30,697 nt of DNA from an uncultured Bacteroides sp. (GTDB lineage: Bacteria; Bacteroidota; Bacteroidia; Bacteroidales; Bacteroidaceae): positions 1 through 30,697 of the forward strand of contig USQO01000018.1 of assembly GCA_900556845.1 (NCBI GenBank). Reading direction: 5' to 3'. The position numbers were made by a program, and so were the translations under genes. This document shows positions 1-7,511 of the stretch, in pieces; positions within the stretch are counted from its first letter, which is position 1; each line of letters begins with the position of its first letter. Below the pieces are notes generated by a model, which did not search any database, was not told the origin of the DNA, and worked only from the letters and a program-made list of their open reading frames with translations.

Positions 1-2
1 GT

Positions 3-149
3 ATGTACTTGAAAGAAATAGGAACAGTTCCACTGTTAACAGCAGACGAAGAATTAGAACTTGCCAAGCGTAAGACAGAAGGCGACATAGTTGCCAAAGA
101 AAAGTTAATAGAGGCTAACTTAAGATTAGTAGTTAGTATTAGCTTGTGA
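3..149 (+). pseudogene. Sigma-70 (RpoD-type) fragment, regions 1.2-2.1
   Basis: The reading frame gives 48 residues, beginning MYLKEIGTVPLLTADEELEL and ending in ANLRLVVSISL before a TGA stop. This matches the end of region 1.2 and the start of region 2.1 of primary sigma factors. The MYLKEIG and LLTADEE wording is closer to Firmicutes RpoD than to Bacteroidetes RpoD, which usually has YLQEIG and LRFVVSV at these places. An intact gene would continue about 200 residues through regions 2-4, and none of that is present. After the TGA the same frame still reads KYV, then a TAA at 168-170, faintly recalling the family's AKKYVGRG. I therefore read it as a truncated, decaying remnant. The frame is open to the left edge, so the ATG at 3 may be internal. 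Its origin is inferred, not shown. Confidence 0.6.
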
Positions 150-164
150 AAGTATGTACTAAGG

Positions 165-182
165 AGGTAAAAGCGTTTACCT
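165..182. repeat. Small hairpin after the sigma fragment
   Basis: AGGTAAA (165-171) and TTTACCT (176-182) are perfect inverted repeats around a 4-base loop. The sequence just before, AAGGAGG (161-167), is a perfect Firmicutes-type ribosome-binding site, unusual in a Bacteroidales chromosome, but no start codon lies at a useful distance. The hairpin sits 11 bases before a larger terminator-like stem. Confidence 0.5.
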
Positions 183-193
183 TTAGAAAATAG

Positions 194-240
194 AAAGGCT
201 ATTTCCTCACCCCAGGAAATAGCCTTTACTATTTTAATAC
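194..240 (+). terminator. Intrinsic terminator, 14-bp perfect stem
   Basis: Positions 194-207 (AAAGGCTATTTCCT) pair perfectly with 214-227 around a 6-base loop, followed by an AT-rich tail with only short T runs (229-238). It would end transcripts entering from the left, such as that of the sigma-gene fragment. The opposite strand also has a T-rich tail, so it may act in both directions. Confidence 0.75.
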
Positions 241-310
241 CATAGCAATAACCTTTAGTTTGATATTGCCTCATACAAATTTCAGAATCTAAATCCAAAC
301 AACCTCATCA

Positions 311-1352
311 TAAATAACGTGAGTTCGACATAAAATCAAAAGATAGTAAGTTACCCGTCATTGATAAAGTTTACATCAATGGCGGGTTTCTTCTCAAAAA
401 AGCAGTATGCTGCAATAGCCGACAAAGAGTTAGCTATAAAGTTATTAATGAACGATGCCTGGAGTGTTCTATCTGTGCAATGTTCTTCAGCTCGTCATTC
501 ACTGTTTCAATCAAGGCTCTTTTTCTGATCAGGATCTTGTCGGCGATGCTCATCAGTGAGTTCTTCATATTGTTTTTAACTTTAGTGACAAGTTGTATGC
601 CATTAAGGAAAAGGTTCTCAAACAGAGCCTGGCCGATATACCCCTTATCGGCCCACAGTTTTCCTTTAATGTTCTTTAGGAACTTACCCTGCTTCAGAGG
701 CTCGCAGTCATCCACATTTGCGGGAGTAAACATAAAATTGAGAATCTCTCCTTTATCATTGATTATCAAATGCAACTTGAAACCGAAGAGCCATCCCATG
801 GAACATTTTCCACGCTCGGCAAGACCTTCAAATGTCTTATGAATCAGAATCCTCTGGTTACGACAGACACGCAAAGGAGGGAGTCTACAAAACTGATGCC
901 GGTACAGGTCCCCAACAGGACTTTCTTGATAAAAATAGTCAGGGGCAACAGTACTTCCTTCTCCAGTTCCACAAAACGGTTATAGGCAACCTGTCTCGGG
1001 AAAAGATGTTTCAGATGTTTGCAGACATATTCCTTGTAATAATGCTTGAAGCAGCGGAAACCGCCGGAGTGGAACAGGAGAAGAATCACCATAATCTCAG
1101 CATCACTCATTCGGTTGGGCTTGTTGCGATGCTTCTGTTTCTTGTCTTCAACCATATATTTTTCCTGTTAAAATGTAAATTTTTTGCAGAAATCATTGGC
1201 CATACAATAAATCTCTGTAACTTTAGACTCTGAAAACATAGTGATAATCTTTTAAATGTCATAATTGCTCACTATAAACTTAATACTTTTATTGCTATAT
1301 TTCTAATTATCAACAAAATATATTTGTTCTTATTTCGAACTCACGTTATTTA
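311..1352 (-). mobile_element. IS982-family insertion sequence (inactive)
   Basis: The element is bounded by 18-bp perfect inverted repeats, TAAATAACGTGAGTTCGA at 311-328 and its complement at 1335-1352. Between them lies one leftward transposase gene of the IS982 family (DDE, about 296 codons). Total length near 1.04 kb suits this family. No convincing target duplication is visible next to the repeats, so the exact ends could be a few bases inside those given. The transposase is inactivated three times, so the copy cannot move unless transposase is supplied by another copy. It separates the foreign sigma-factor fragment on its left from the housekeeping operon on its right. Confidence 0.88.
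351..1239 (-). pseudogene. IS982-family transposase, broken
   Basis: Reading leftward from ATG at 1239, the frame gives MFSESKVTEIYCMANDF and meets an in-frame TAA at 1168-1170 (codon 24). It resumes as MVEDKK at 1155. A missing base near 876 shifts the frame after SFVDS. A second missing base near 447 shifts it after HSRHRS. The remaining frame continues NFIANSLSAIAAYCFFEKKP to a stop at 351-353. Restoring the two bases gives exactly 297 codons including stop, which supports this reconstruction. The DDE residues then fall near D119 (SFVDS), D198 (WADKGYIG) and E245 (LIETVNDE). Family assignment rests on the HKTFEG, GFKLHLIINDKG and ADKGYIG motifs. Both frameshifts lie in short homopolymers (C and T runs), so sequencing error is possible for them, but the nonsense codon is independent of that. 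Confidence 0.88.
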
Positions 1353-1364
1353 CTGAATCTCCCT

Positions 1365-1408
1365 AAAAACAAAAAAATCCTGCGGATAGAAGAACTACCA
1401 CAGGATTT
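1365..1408 (-). terminator. Terminator of the pheT-yebC-TSCPD operon
   Basis: On the minus strand an 11-bp stem (1398-1408 with 1375-1385, one G-U pair) is followed by a run of T residues (1377-1365). It lies about 20 bases downstream of the TSCPD gene and before the insertion sequence. Confidence 0.85.
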
Positions 1409-1429
1409 TAATATGCTTTTTCTAAAAAA

Positions 1430-1675
1430 CTAATTCTGCACAGAACGTAACGCCTTACACAACTGATCAGGACATGAAGTAGGACGTGAACCACAACGAA
1501 TGCCTTCCAAACGTGCAATAACTTCATCCACAGCCATTCCTTTCACCAAGGAAGATATCCCCTGAAGATTTCCGTTACAGCCGCCCGTAAAGTGAATATC
1601 CGTCACAATACCATTCTCTACTTCCACCTCAATCAGGCTACTGCATGTTCCTTGCGTTTTATAACAAACCTTCAT
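1430..1675 (-). CDS. TSCPD-domain protein
   Basis: This encodes an 81-residue protein with the family's signature TSCPD at residues 66-70 (CGSRPTSCPDQL) and Cys residues at 4, 11, 33, 61, 68 and 73. The same domain occurs at the C-terminus of some ribonucleotide reductases. As a stand-alone small protein its function is not established; a zinc- or nucleic-acid-binding role is only a guess. The start lies 8 bases downstream of the yebC-family stop codon, so it is probably the last gene of that transcript, with a terminator close behind it. The spacing leaves little room for a separate promoter. Confidence 0.85.
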   Translation of the reverse strand: MKVCYKTQGTCSSLIEVEVENGIVTDIHFTGGCNGNLQGISSLVKGMAVDEVIARLEGIRCGSRPTSCPDQLCKALRSVQN

Positions 1676-1683
1676 AAATCAGC

Positions 1684-2418
1684 TTATTCCTCTTCTGCAG
1701 GTTTCATATTAGTGTATACAGTCTGAACATCATCAAACTCTTCCAGACGTTCAATCATCTTATCGATAGTTTCACGCTGTTCAGGTGTAACATCTTTCAG
1801 GTCGTTAGGAATGTAAGTAAAGTCACCACCTACATCTTCAAAGCCACATTCTTCCAAGTGTTTCTGGATAGCAGCATAGCTTTTCGGATCACCGTAGATA
1901 GTAATAGTACCTTCTTCCGGATCTTCATCGAACTCATCTTCAACGTTGTAGTCAATCAAGTCGAGAATCAGCTCTTCCATATCCAGACCTTCTTTCTTCT
2001 TGAAAGTAAAAATACACTTATGATCGAACAAGAATGCCAAAGAACCAGTTGTACCCAAGTTACCGCCAAACTTGTTGAATACAGAACGAACGTCAGCTAC
2101 TGTACGAGTAGTATTGTCTGTCAGTGTATCCACAAACACAGCGATTCCGTGAGGACCGTATCCTTCGTAAGTCATGCTCTTGTAATCGCTCTGGTCCTTA
2201 CCCATTGCATTTTTGATAGCACGCTCGATGTTATCCTTCGGCATGTTTTCACGCTTACAAGTAGCGATTACCGAACGCAAAGTAGGGTTATTTTCCGGTT
2301 CCGGACCACCAGCTTTAACAGCGATAGCGATTTGTTTACCCAGACGTGTAAAGGTCTTAGCCATGTGACCCCATCTTTTCAGTTTTGTAGCTTTTCTATA
2401 TTCAAATGCTCTTCCCAT
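1684..2418 (-). CDS. YebC/PmpR (TACO1) family protein
   Basis: This encodes a 244-residue cytoplasmic protein of the YebC/PmpR family. It has the usual N-terminal module (RLGKQIAIAVKAGG near residues 26-39, then NPTLRSVIATCKRENMPKDN) and the family motif YEGYGPHGIAVFVDTLTDN near residue 84. The acidic central and C-terminal domains are present (EDEFDEDPEEGTITIYGDP). Length matches the family (about 240). Members were annotated as DNA-binding regulators; homologues, including mitochondrial TACO1, are now linked to translation, particularly of proline-rich stretches. The N-terminus MGRAFEYRKATKLKRW is longer than the E. coli form, but is usual in Bacteroidetes. It lies 46 bases after pheT and 8 before the TSCPD gene, consistent with a translation-related operon. 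Confidence 0.9.
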   Translation of the reverse strand: MGRAFEYRKATKLKRWGHMAKTFTRLGKQIAIAVKAGGPEPENNPTLRSVIATCKRENMPKDNIERAIKNAMGKDQSDYKSMTYEGYGPHGIAVFVDTLTDNTTRTVADVRSVFNKFGGNLGTTGSLAFLFDHKCIFTFKKKEGLDMEELILDLIDYNVEDEFDEDPEEGTITIYGDPKSYAAIQKHLEECGFEDVGGDFTYIPNDLKDVTPEQRETIDKMIERLEEFDDVQTVYTNMKPAEEE

Positions 2419-2464
2419 TGGATTTTATATTTTAATTGTTGTTTAAAACTTATTTATCTACTGT

Positions 2465-4927
2465 TTATCGCAATACTGCACCCAACTTATTCTGTAGGTT
2501 GGCAATCAGTTTCTGCATGAATTTGTCAATCTGCTTGTCGTTCAAAGTTGCGTTCTCATCCTGCAGCAAGAAGCTTACCGCATAGCTCTTCTTTCCTGCT
2601 TCCAGATTCTTACCTTCGTATACATCGAACAACTCTACAGCTTTCAGCAATTTCTTTTCAGTTTCGTAAGCGATTTTTTCAATTTCGGCAAATTGAACGT
2701 TTTTATCAATCAGCAACGCCAAGTCACGTTTCACAGCCGGGAATTTAGAAATTTCTGTATAGCTTACTTTTGCCGACTTGATAGCCTTCATCAGCTCTTT
2801 CCAGTTGATGTCTGCATAATAAACTTCGTTGTCGATATCGAATGCTTTCTGAAGCTTCTTGCTTACCACACCTAATGTTGCAAGCAATTTACCGCCACGA
2901 GTATGTACACTCAACGCAACCGAATAAATATCGCTGGTAAGATTTCCAAATACCAGATTACCGAAGTTTACACCCAGACGAGTAAAGATATTCAGCACAT
3001 ACGCTTTCAGCTCATAAACAGAAATATTTTCATCGGCATGAGCCCATGAGTTGCTTACACGCTTACCAGTAAGCCACAAGCCCAAGTGCAACTCTTCTGA
3101 ATAAGCAGCCAGCACCTTGTCCGGATTCTTGTTTTCGGCATGGAAATGATAGCAGTTACCAAACTCGAAGAATTTCAAGTCAGCATTTTTACGGTTCGCA
3201 TTGTGCTGGATGCTTTCCAGACCACCGAACAGCAACGACTGACGCATTACATTCAAGTCATTGCTCAGCGGGTTCATCAGGCGCACCAGATTTTCACTCT
3301 TGAAGCTTTCCAAACCATCGTAGTAAGCAGCAGCGGTCAGTGAGTTATTCAGGATTTCGTTGAAACCACAACCCACCAGCTGTTCCGAAATCAGATTCTG
3401 CAACTTCACAGACTTGTCGACATCACCCTTGGTAGTAAGGCTTGATTTCAGTGTAGTAGGAATCTCTACATTGTTATATCCATAAATACGCAAGATATCC
3501 TCTACCACATCACAAGGACGCTGTACATCCACACGGTAAGCCGGAACCAGCAATGAAAGTCCTGTTTCAGTTTCAGACACAATCTGCATTTCCAAGCTCT
3601 TCACAATATTCTTGATAGTTTCTACCGGAATTGTCTTACCAATCAAATCGTGTACATACTGATAAGAAAGTTCTACCGGGAAATCAGTGATAGGAGTCGG
3701 ATAATTATCCTTAATTTCGGATGCGATTTCACCGCCGGCCAATTCCTTAACCAGCAAAGCAGCCTCTTTCAGCGCATAGATAGTACCATTCGGATCGATA
3801 CCACGTTCGAAACGGAAAGAAGAATCTGTGCTCAATCCGTGACGACGAGCCGTCTTGCGCACCCAAGTAGGATGGAAGTAAGCACTTTCCAGGAATACAT
3901 CCTTGGTAGTTTCGGTAGTACCCGAATCCAATCCACCGAATACACCGGCAATACACATCGGTTCTTCGGTATTGCAAATCATCAGGTCCCTGTCAGACAA
4001 CGTACGTTCTACCTCATCCAAAGTCACAAACTTAGTACCTTCGGCAACGGTCTTCACCACAATCTTGCCACCTTTCACTTTATCAGCATCGAAGCAGTGC
4101 ATCGGCTGACCGTATGCATGCAAGATATAATTGGTAATATCGACAATGTTATTGATAGGACGGACACCGATAAGACGCAGCTTATTCTGCAACCATTCCG
4201 GACTTTCCTTCACGGTAACACCTTTGATAGCCACACCGGCATAACGCGGACAAGCTTCCGTATTTTCAACCACTACATCGATATCCATATCGTGATTGTC
4301 TACCTGGAAAGCTTCAACAGACGGACGTTTCAGTTCTGCCTGATGACCGTTCTGCAGCAACCAAGCATACAAGTCGCGAGCCACACCGTAATGCGAGCAA
4401 GCATCCGAGCGGTTCGGTGTAATGTCGACTTCGAGCACATAGTCACTCTTAATGTTATAATAATCTTTTGCCAATGTTCCGGGAACTACATCCTGCGGCA
4501 AAACAATAATACCTTCGTGACTGGTACCGATACCAATTTCGTCTTCGGCACAAATCATACCGTTAGACTCAACGCCACGCAACTTAGATTTCTTGATGGT
4601 AAAGCACTCGTCGCCATCGTACAGCTTAGTGCCCAGCGTAGCGACAACCACTTTCTGTCCTGCAGCCACGTTTGCAGCACCGCATACAATCTGTACAGGC
4701 TCACCCTGTCCCAAGTTGACGGTAGTTATATGCATGTGGTCCGAATTAGGATGAGGTTCGCAAGTAAGCACCTCGCCAATCACCAATCCTTCCAGACCGC
4801 CTTTAATCGTCTGAACTTCTTCTACCCCACCTGTTTCCAGACCAATGGAGGTAAGTGCGGCTGCCACTTCATCGGGAGTCAAGTCAAAGTTGACATATTC
4901 TTTCAGCCAGTTATAAGAAATATTCAT
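2465..4927 (-). CDS. pheT: Phenylalanine-tRNA ligase beta subunit
   Basis: PheT pairs with PheS (not in this window) in an alpha2-beta2 enzyme that charges tRNA-Phe; the beta chain also edits mis-charged Tyr-tRNA. The 820 residues carry the normal domain order: N-terminal B1, an EMAP-like tRNA-binding fold near 45-155 (GEVLTCEPHPNSDHMHITT), B3/B4 editing domain near 215-390 (SSFRFERGIDPNG), B5 near 410-485, the catalytic-like core, and a C-terminal FDX-ACB anticodon-binding domain (SKFPAVKRDLALLID) from about 725. Length fits Bacteroidetes PheT. The ATG at 4927 has a TAnnTTTG element about 35 bases upstream. It is separated from pheS, which is common in this phylum. Confidence 0.97.
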   Translation of the reverse strand: MNISYNWLKEYVNFDLTPDEVAAALTSIGLETGGVEEVQTIKGGLEGLVIGEVLTCEPHPNSDHMHITTVNLGQGEPVQIVCGAANVAAGQKVVVATLGTKLYDGDECFTIKKSKLRGVESNGMICAEDEIGIGTSHEGIIVLPQDVVPGTLAKDYYNIKSDYVLEVDITPNRSDACSHYGVARDLYAWLLQNGHQAELKRPSVEAFQVDNHDMDIDVVVENTEACPRYAGVAIKGVTVKESPEWLQNKLRLIGVRPINNIVDITNYILHAYGQPMHCFDADKVKGGKIVVKTVAEGTKFVTLDEVERTLSDRDLMICNTEEPMCIAGVFGGLDSGTTETTKDVFLESAYFHPTWVRKTARRHGLSTDSSFRFERGIDPNGTIYALKEAALLVKELAGGEIASEIKDNYPTPITDFPVELSYQYVHDLIGKTIPVETIKNIVKSLEMQIVSETETGLSLLVPAYRVDVQRPCDVVEDILRIYGYNNVEIPTTLKSSLTTKGDVDKSVKLQNLISEQLVGCGFNEILNNSLTAAAYYDGLESFKSENLVRLMNPLSNDLNVMRQSLLFGGLESIQHNANRKNADLKFFEFGNCYHFHAENKNPDKVLAAYSEELHLGLWLTGKRVSNSWAHADENISVYELKAYVLNIFTRLGVNFGNLVFGNLTSDIYSVALSVHTRGGKLLATLGVVSKKLQKAFDIDNEVYYADINWKELMKAIKSAKVSYTEISKFPAVKRDLALLIDKNVQFAEIEKIAYETEKKLLKAVELFDVYEGKNLEAGKKSYAVSFLLQDENATLNDKQIDKFMQKLIANLQNKLGAVLR

Positions 4928-4961
4928 ATATGTAATGTTTTATATATTCTGAAAAGTTGTG

Positions 4962-4969
4962 CAAATTTA
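4962..4969 (-). promoter_or_regulatory. Candidate -7 element for pheT
   Basis: On the minus strand the sequence is TAAATTTG, a full match to the Bacteroides -7 consensus TAnnTTTG, 34 bases before the pheT start. No good -33 TTTG is visible at the usual spacing, so this is moderate support only. Confidence 0.45.
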
Positions 4970-5012
4970 ATACAAATATTTGGTTTACCCGTTGACCTTT
5001 AATGCTTTTTTA

Positions 5013-6578
5013 TCAGAAAGGCAGTGGTCCCTCCGGCATAGGACCTCCGAAAGGATTATCCATGGCAGCCACTTCCTGAGGCACAGGAGGCGGCGGAACG
5101 GAAGCCGATGCATTCCCCTTGCTGATAGACGAGCGGAAAGTCTTGGGCTCCTCGCCGGGCATAGGCACAATCAGGTCGTCATCCGGATTCTGGAAGCGTG
5201 CATACTCGCCACGGAAGCGCAGCAGCACATCGCCCACCGCACCGTTACGGTGCTTGGCAATGATAATCTCGGCCATACCCCTCAAGTCGTTACCACGGTC
5301 GTCGGTATAAATTTTATAATACTCCGGACGGTGGATGAAACACACCATATCGGCATCCTGCTCGATGGCTCCCGATTCACGGAGGTCACTCAGCTGCGGA
5401 CGCTTACCGTCTACCCCCTCACGGCTCTCCACACCACGGTTCAACTGACTCAGGGCGATAATCGGAATGTTCAGCTCCTTGGCCAACCCTTTCAACGAAC
5501 GCGAAATGGTACTGACCTCTTCCTGACGGCTACCGAACGACATACCGCTGGCATTCATCAGCTGCAAGTAGTCGATGATAATCAGCTTCACATCGTGTTC
5601 GCGCACCAGACGGCGTGCCTTGGTTCGCAATTCGAACACCGAAAGCGAAGGCGTATCGTCCACAAAGAGCGGTGCATCATACAGTTCCTTTATCTTATAG
5701 TCCAGTTGTCCCCACTCATAAGGCGCCAGCTGACCGCTTTTAATCTTTTCACCCGGGATTTCGCACACGTTGACAATCAGACGGTTGACCAACTGCACGT
5801 TACTCATTTCCAACGAGAACAAAGCCACCGGCACCCGGTTGTTCACGGCAATATTCTTCGCCATGGAAAGCACAAAAGCCGTTTTACCCATGGCAGGACG
5901 GGCAGCAATGATAATCAAGTCGGAGTTCTGCCAGCCGGAAGTCATCTTGTCCAACTGATGGAAACCACTTTCCAGTCCGCTCAAACCGTCGGTTCGGGCC
6001 GCCGCTTTCTGCAACATGTTATACGCCTCCTGGATAACCGGATTAATCTGCGTATAATCCTTTTTCATATTCTGCTGCGAAATCTCGAACAGCTTACCTT
6101 CGGCCTCCTGCATCAGGTCGTCCACATCCTGCGTTTCGTCAAAAGCCTTGCTCTGGATATTGCTGGTAAACGTAATCAGCTCACGTGCCAGAAACTTCTG
6201 GGCAATAATACGCGCATGGTATTCTATATGGGCAGACGATGCCACACGACCACTCAGCTGCGTCACATAAAACGGTCCTCCGGCCTCCTCCAGCGTACCT
6301 TTGCTGCGGAGCTGCTCGGTAACCGTAAGGATATCGATAGGCTTCTGCTGAATGGCCAAATCAGTAATGGCCGCATAAATCAGCTGGTGACGGTATTCGT
6401 AAAAAGATTCGGGACGCAATATCTCGCTGACCAGCGAATAGGCATCCTTCTCAATCATCAATGCACCCAGCACAGCCTCCTCCAGTTCGGGAGCCTGAGG
6501 CTGCAAATGACCGTACTCGTCGGTCTTCTTTACTCTAGACTGCTGCGTGCTACGTGGGTATTTTCTCGTTTCGGGCAT
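5013..6578 (-). CDS. dnaB: Replicative DNA helicase DnaB
   Basis: DnaB is the hexameric helicase that unwinds DNA at the replication fork and recruits primase. The 521 residues show the N-terminal helical domain (PQAPELEEAVLGALM, from about residue 28), a linker, and the RecA-like domain. That domain has Walker A ARPAMGKT at 226-233, Walker B LIIIDYLQL at 332-340, and the later SRSLKGLAKEL and QLNRGVESR motifs. A charged, low-complexity N-terminus and a Pro/Gly-rich tail (VPPPPVPQE, GGPMPEGPLPF) are usual for Bacteroides DnaB. No intein is present. The ATG at 6578 is 12-20 bases from a strong -7 element. It is divergent from ispE. Confidence 0.97.
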   Translation of the reverse strand: MPETRKYPRSTQQSRVKKTDEYGHLQPQAPELEEAVLGALMIEKDAYSLVSEILRPESFYEYRHQLIYAAITDLAIQQKPIDILTVTEQLRSKGTLEEAGGPFYVTQLSGRVASSAHIEYHARIIAQKFLARELITFTSNIQSKAFDETQDVDDLMQEAEGKLFEISQQNMKKDYTQINPVIQEAYNMLQKAAARTDGLSGLESGFHQLDKMTSGWQNSDLIIIAARPAMGKTAFVLSMAKNIAVNNRVPVALFSLEMSNVQLVNRLIVNVCEIPGEKIKSGQLAPYEWGQLDYKIKELYDAPLFVDDTPSLSVFELRTKARRLVREHDVKLIIIDYLQLMNASGMSFGSRQEEVSTISRSLKGLAKELNIPIIALSQLNRGVESREGVDGKRPQLSDLRESGAIEQDADMVCFIHRPEYYKIYTDDRGNDLRGMAEIIIAKHRNGAVGDVLLRFRGEYARFQNPDDDLIVPMPGEEPKTFRSSISKGNASASVPPPPVPQEVAAMDNPFGGPMPEGPLPF

Positions 6579-6597
6579 TTATAATTGTTTTATTACA

Positions 6598-6605
6598 CAA
6601 AAGTA
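6598..6605 (-). promoter_or_regulatory. dnaB promoter -7 element
   Basis: The minus strand reads TACTTTTG, a full TAnnTTTG match, 19 bases before the dnaB ATG. A GTTG 21 bases further upstream (near 6627-6630) could act as the -33 box. The predicted leader is only about 12 bases. Confidence 0.65.
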
Positions 6606-6648
6606 CGGATTATTCGCCGAAAAGCACAACAGTCTTCAAAAAAAACGC

Positions 6649-6656
6649 TACTTTTG
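6649..6656 (+). promoter_or_regulatory. ispE promoter -7 element
   Basis: The plus strand reads TACTTTTG, identical to the dnaB -7 element on the other strand. It lies 26 bases before the ispE ATG. No clear -33 TTTG is seen. The two divergent -7 elements are only about 43 bases apart. Confidence 0.6.
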
Positions 6657-6682
6657 ATAAAACTAACCAAAAAACTAAAATC

Positions 6683-7507
6683 ATGATTGTTTTTCCAAAT
6701 GCAAAAATAAACCTAGGACTGAACATCGTAGAAAAGCGTCCCGACGGCTACCATAACCTGGAAACCGTATTCTACCCCATCAATCTGCAGGATGCCCTCG
6801 AGGTAACACGCCTGGAAGGAAGTACGCACGATTTCAGACTGCACGTAAGCGGTCACGTCATCGAAGGCAATCCCGAAGATAACCTGGTGGTAAAAGCCTA
6901 CCGCCTGCTGCAGCGCGACTTCGAGATGCCGGCCATCGACATCCACATGTATAAGCACATTCCTACAGGTGCCGGACTGGGCGGCGGTTCGTCCGACTGC
7001 GCTTTCATGATTAAGCTGCTCAACGACAAATTCTCACTGGGACTTTCCACCGAAAAGATGGAAGCGTATGCCGCACAACTGGGTGCCGACTGTGCCTTCT
7101 TCGTCCGCAACAAGCCTGTATTTGCCACCGGTATCGGCAACGTATTCCAGCCCATCGACCTTTCTCTGGAAGGCTACCACATCGTATTGGTGAAACCCGA
7201 CATCTTCGTATCCACACGCGATGCCTTTGCACAAATCACTCCACACCGTCCCGAAGTATCGCTCACCGAAATCATCCGTAAACCGGTAGAAGAATGGAAA
7301 GAATGGATGGTAAACGATTTTGAAGCAAGCGTATTTGCCAAGTACCCCGAAATCAAGGCACTGAAAGAACGGATGTACGAACTGGGTGCCGTTTATGCTG
7401 CCATGAGTGGCTCAGGCTCGTCGGTATATGGTCTTTTCAAGAACAGCCTGGAAGATGTAGATACCCATTTCCCGGGATGCTTCTGCCGCCAGCGAAAAAT
7501 GGAATAA
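6683..7507 (+). CDS. ispE: 4-diphosphocytidyl-2-C-methyl-D-erythritol kinase
   Basis: IspE phosphorylates CDP-ME to CDP-MEP with ATP in the non-mevalonate (MEP) isoprenoid pathway. The 274 residues show the GHMP-kinase pattern: PNAKINLGLNI at the N-terminus with catalytic Lys8, the ATP loop PTGAGLGGGSSD at 94-105, catalytic Asp136 in GADCAFF, and the C-terminal glycine motif MSGSGSSVYGLF. I chose ATG 6683 over an upstream in-frame ATG at 6554. The upstream one lies inside dnaB, adds unrelated residues and precedes the promoter, while 6683 begins right at the conserved FPNAKINLGLN motif. It is 4 bases from the next gene, so the two are co-transcribed. Confidence 0.95.
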   Translation: MIVFPNAKINLGLNIVEKRPDGYHNLETVFYPINLQDALEVTRLEGSTHDFRLHVSGHVIEGNPEDNLVVKAYRLLQRDFEMPAIDIHMYKHIPTGAGLGGGSSDCAFMIKLLNDKFSLGLSTEKMEAYAAQLGADCAFFVRNKPVFATGIGNVFQPIDLSLEGYHIVLVKPDIFVSTRDAFAQITPHRPEVSLTEIIRKPVEEWKEWMVNDFEASVFAKYPEIKALKERMYELGAVYAAMSGSGSSVYGLFKNSLEDVDTHFPGCFCRQRKME

Positions 7508-7511
7508 GACG

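Noticed and set aside
480..1233. Plus-strand frames within the insertion sequence
   Set aside because: They run against the transposase homology and have no recognised motif.
311..1352. Target-site duplication flanking the insertion sequence
   Set aside because: Bases immediately outside the inverted repeats do not match over more than two or three positions, so none is claimed.
3650..5002. 450-codon open frame on the plus strand opposite pheT
   Set aside because: No recognisable motif; pheT accounts for the whole region with intact domains.
4980..6584. 534-codon open frame on the plus strand opposite dnaB
   Set aside because: It is a shadow of dnaB. Its translation is rich in His, Arg and Gln, has no domain, and dnaB has all catalytic motifs and a promoter.
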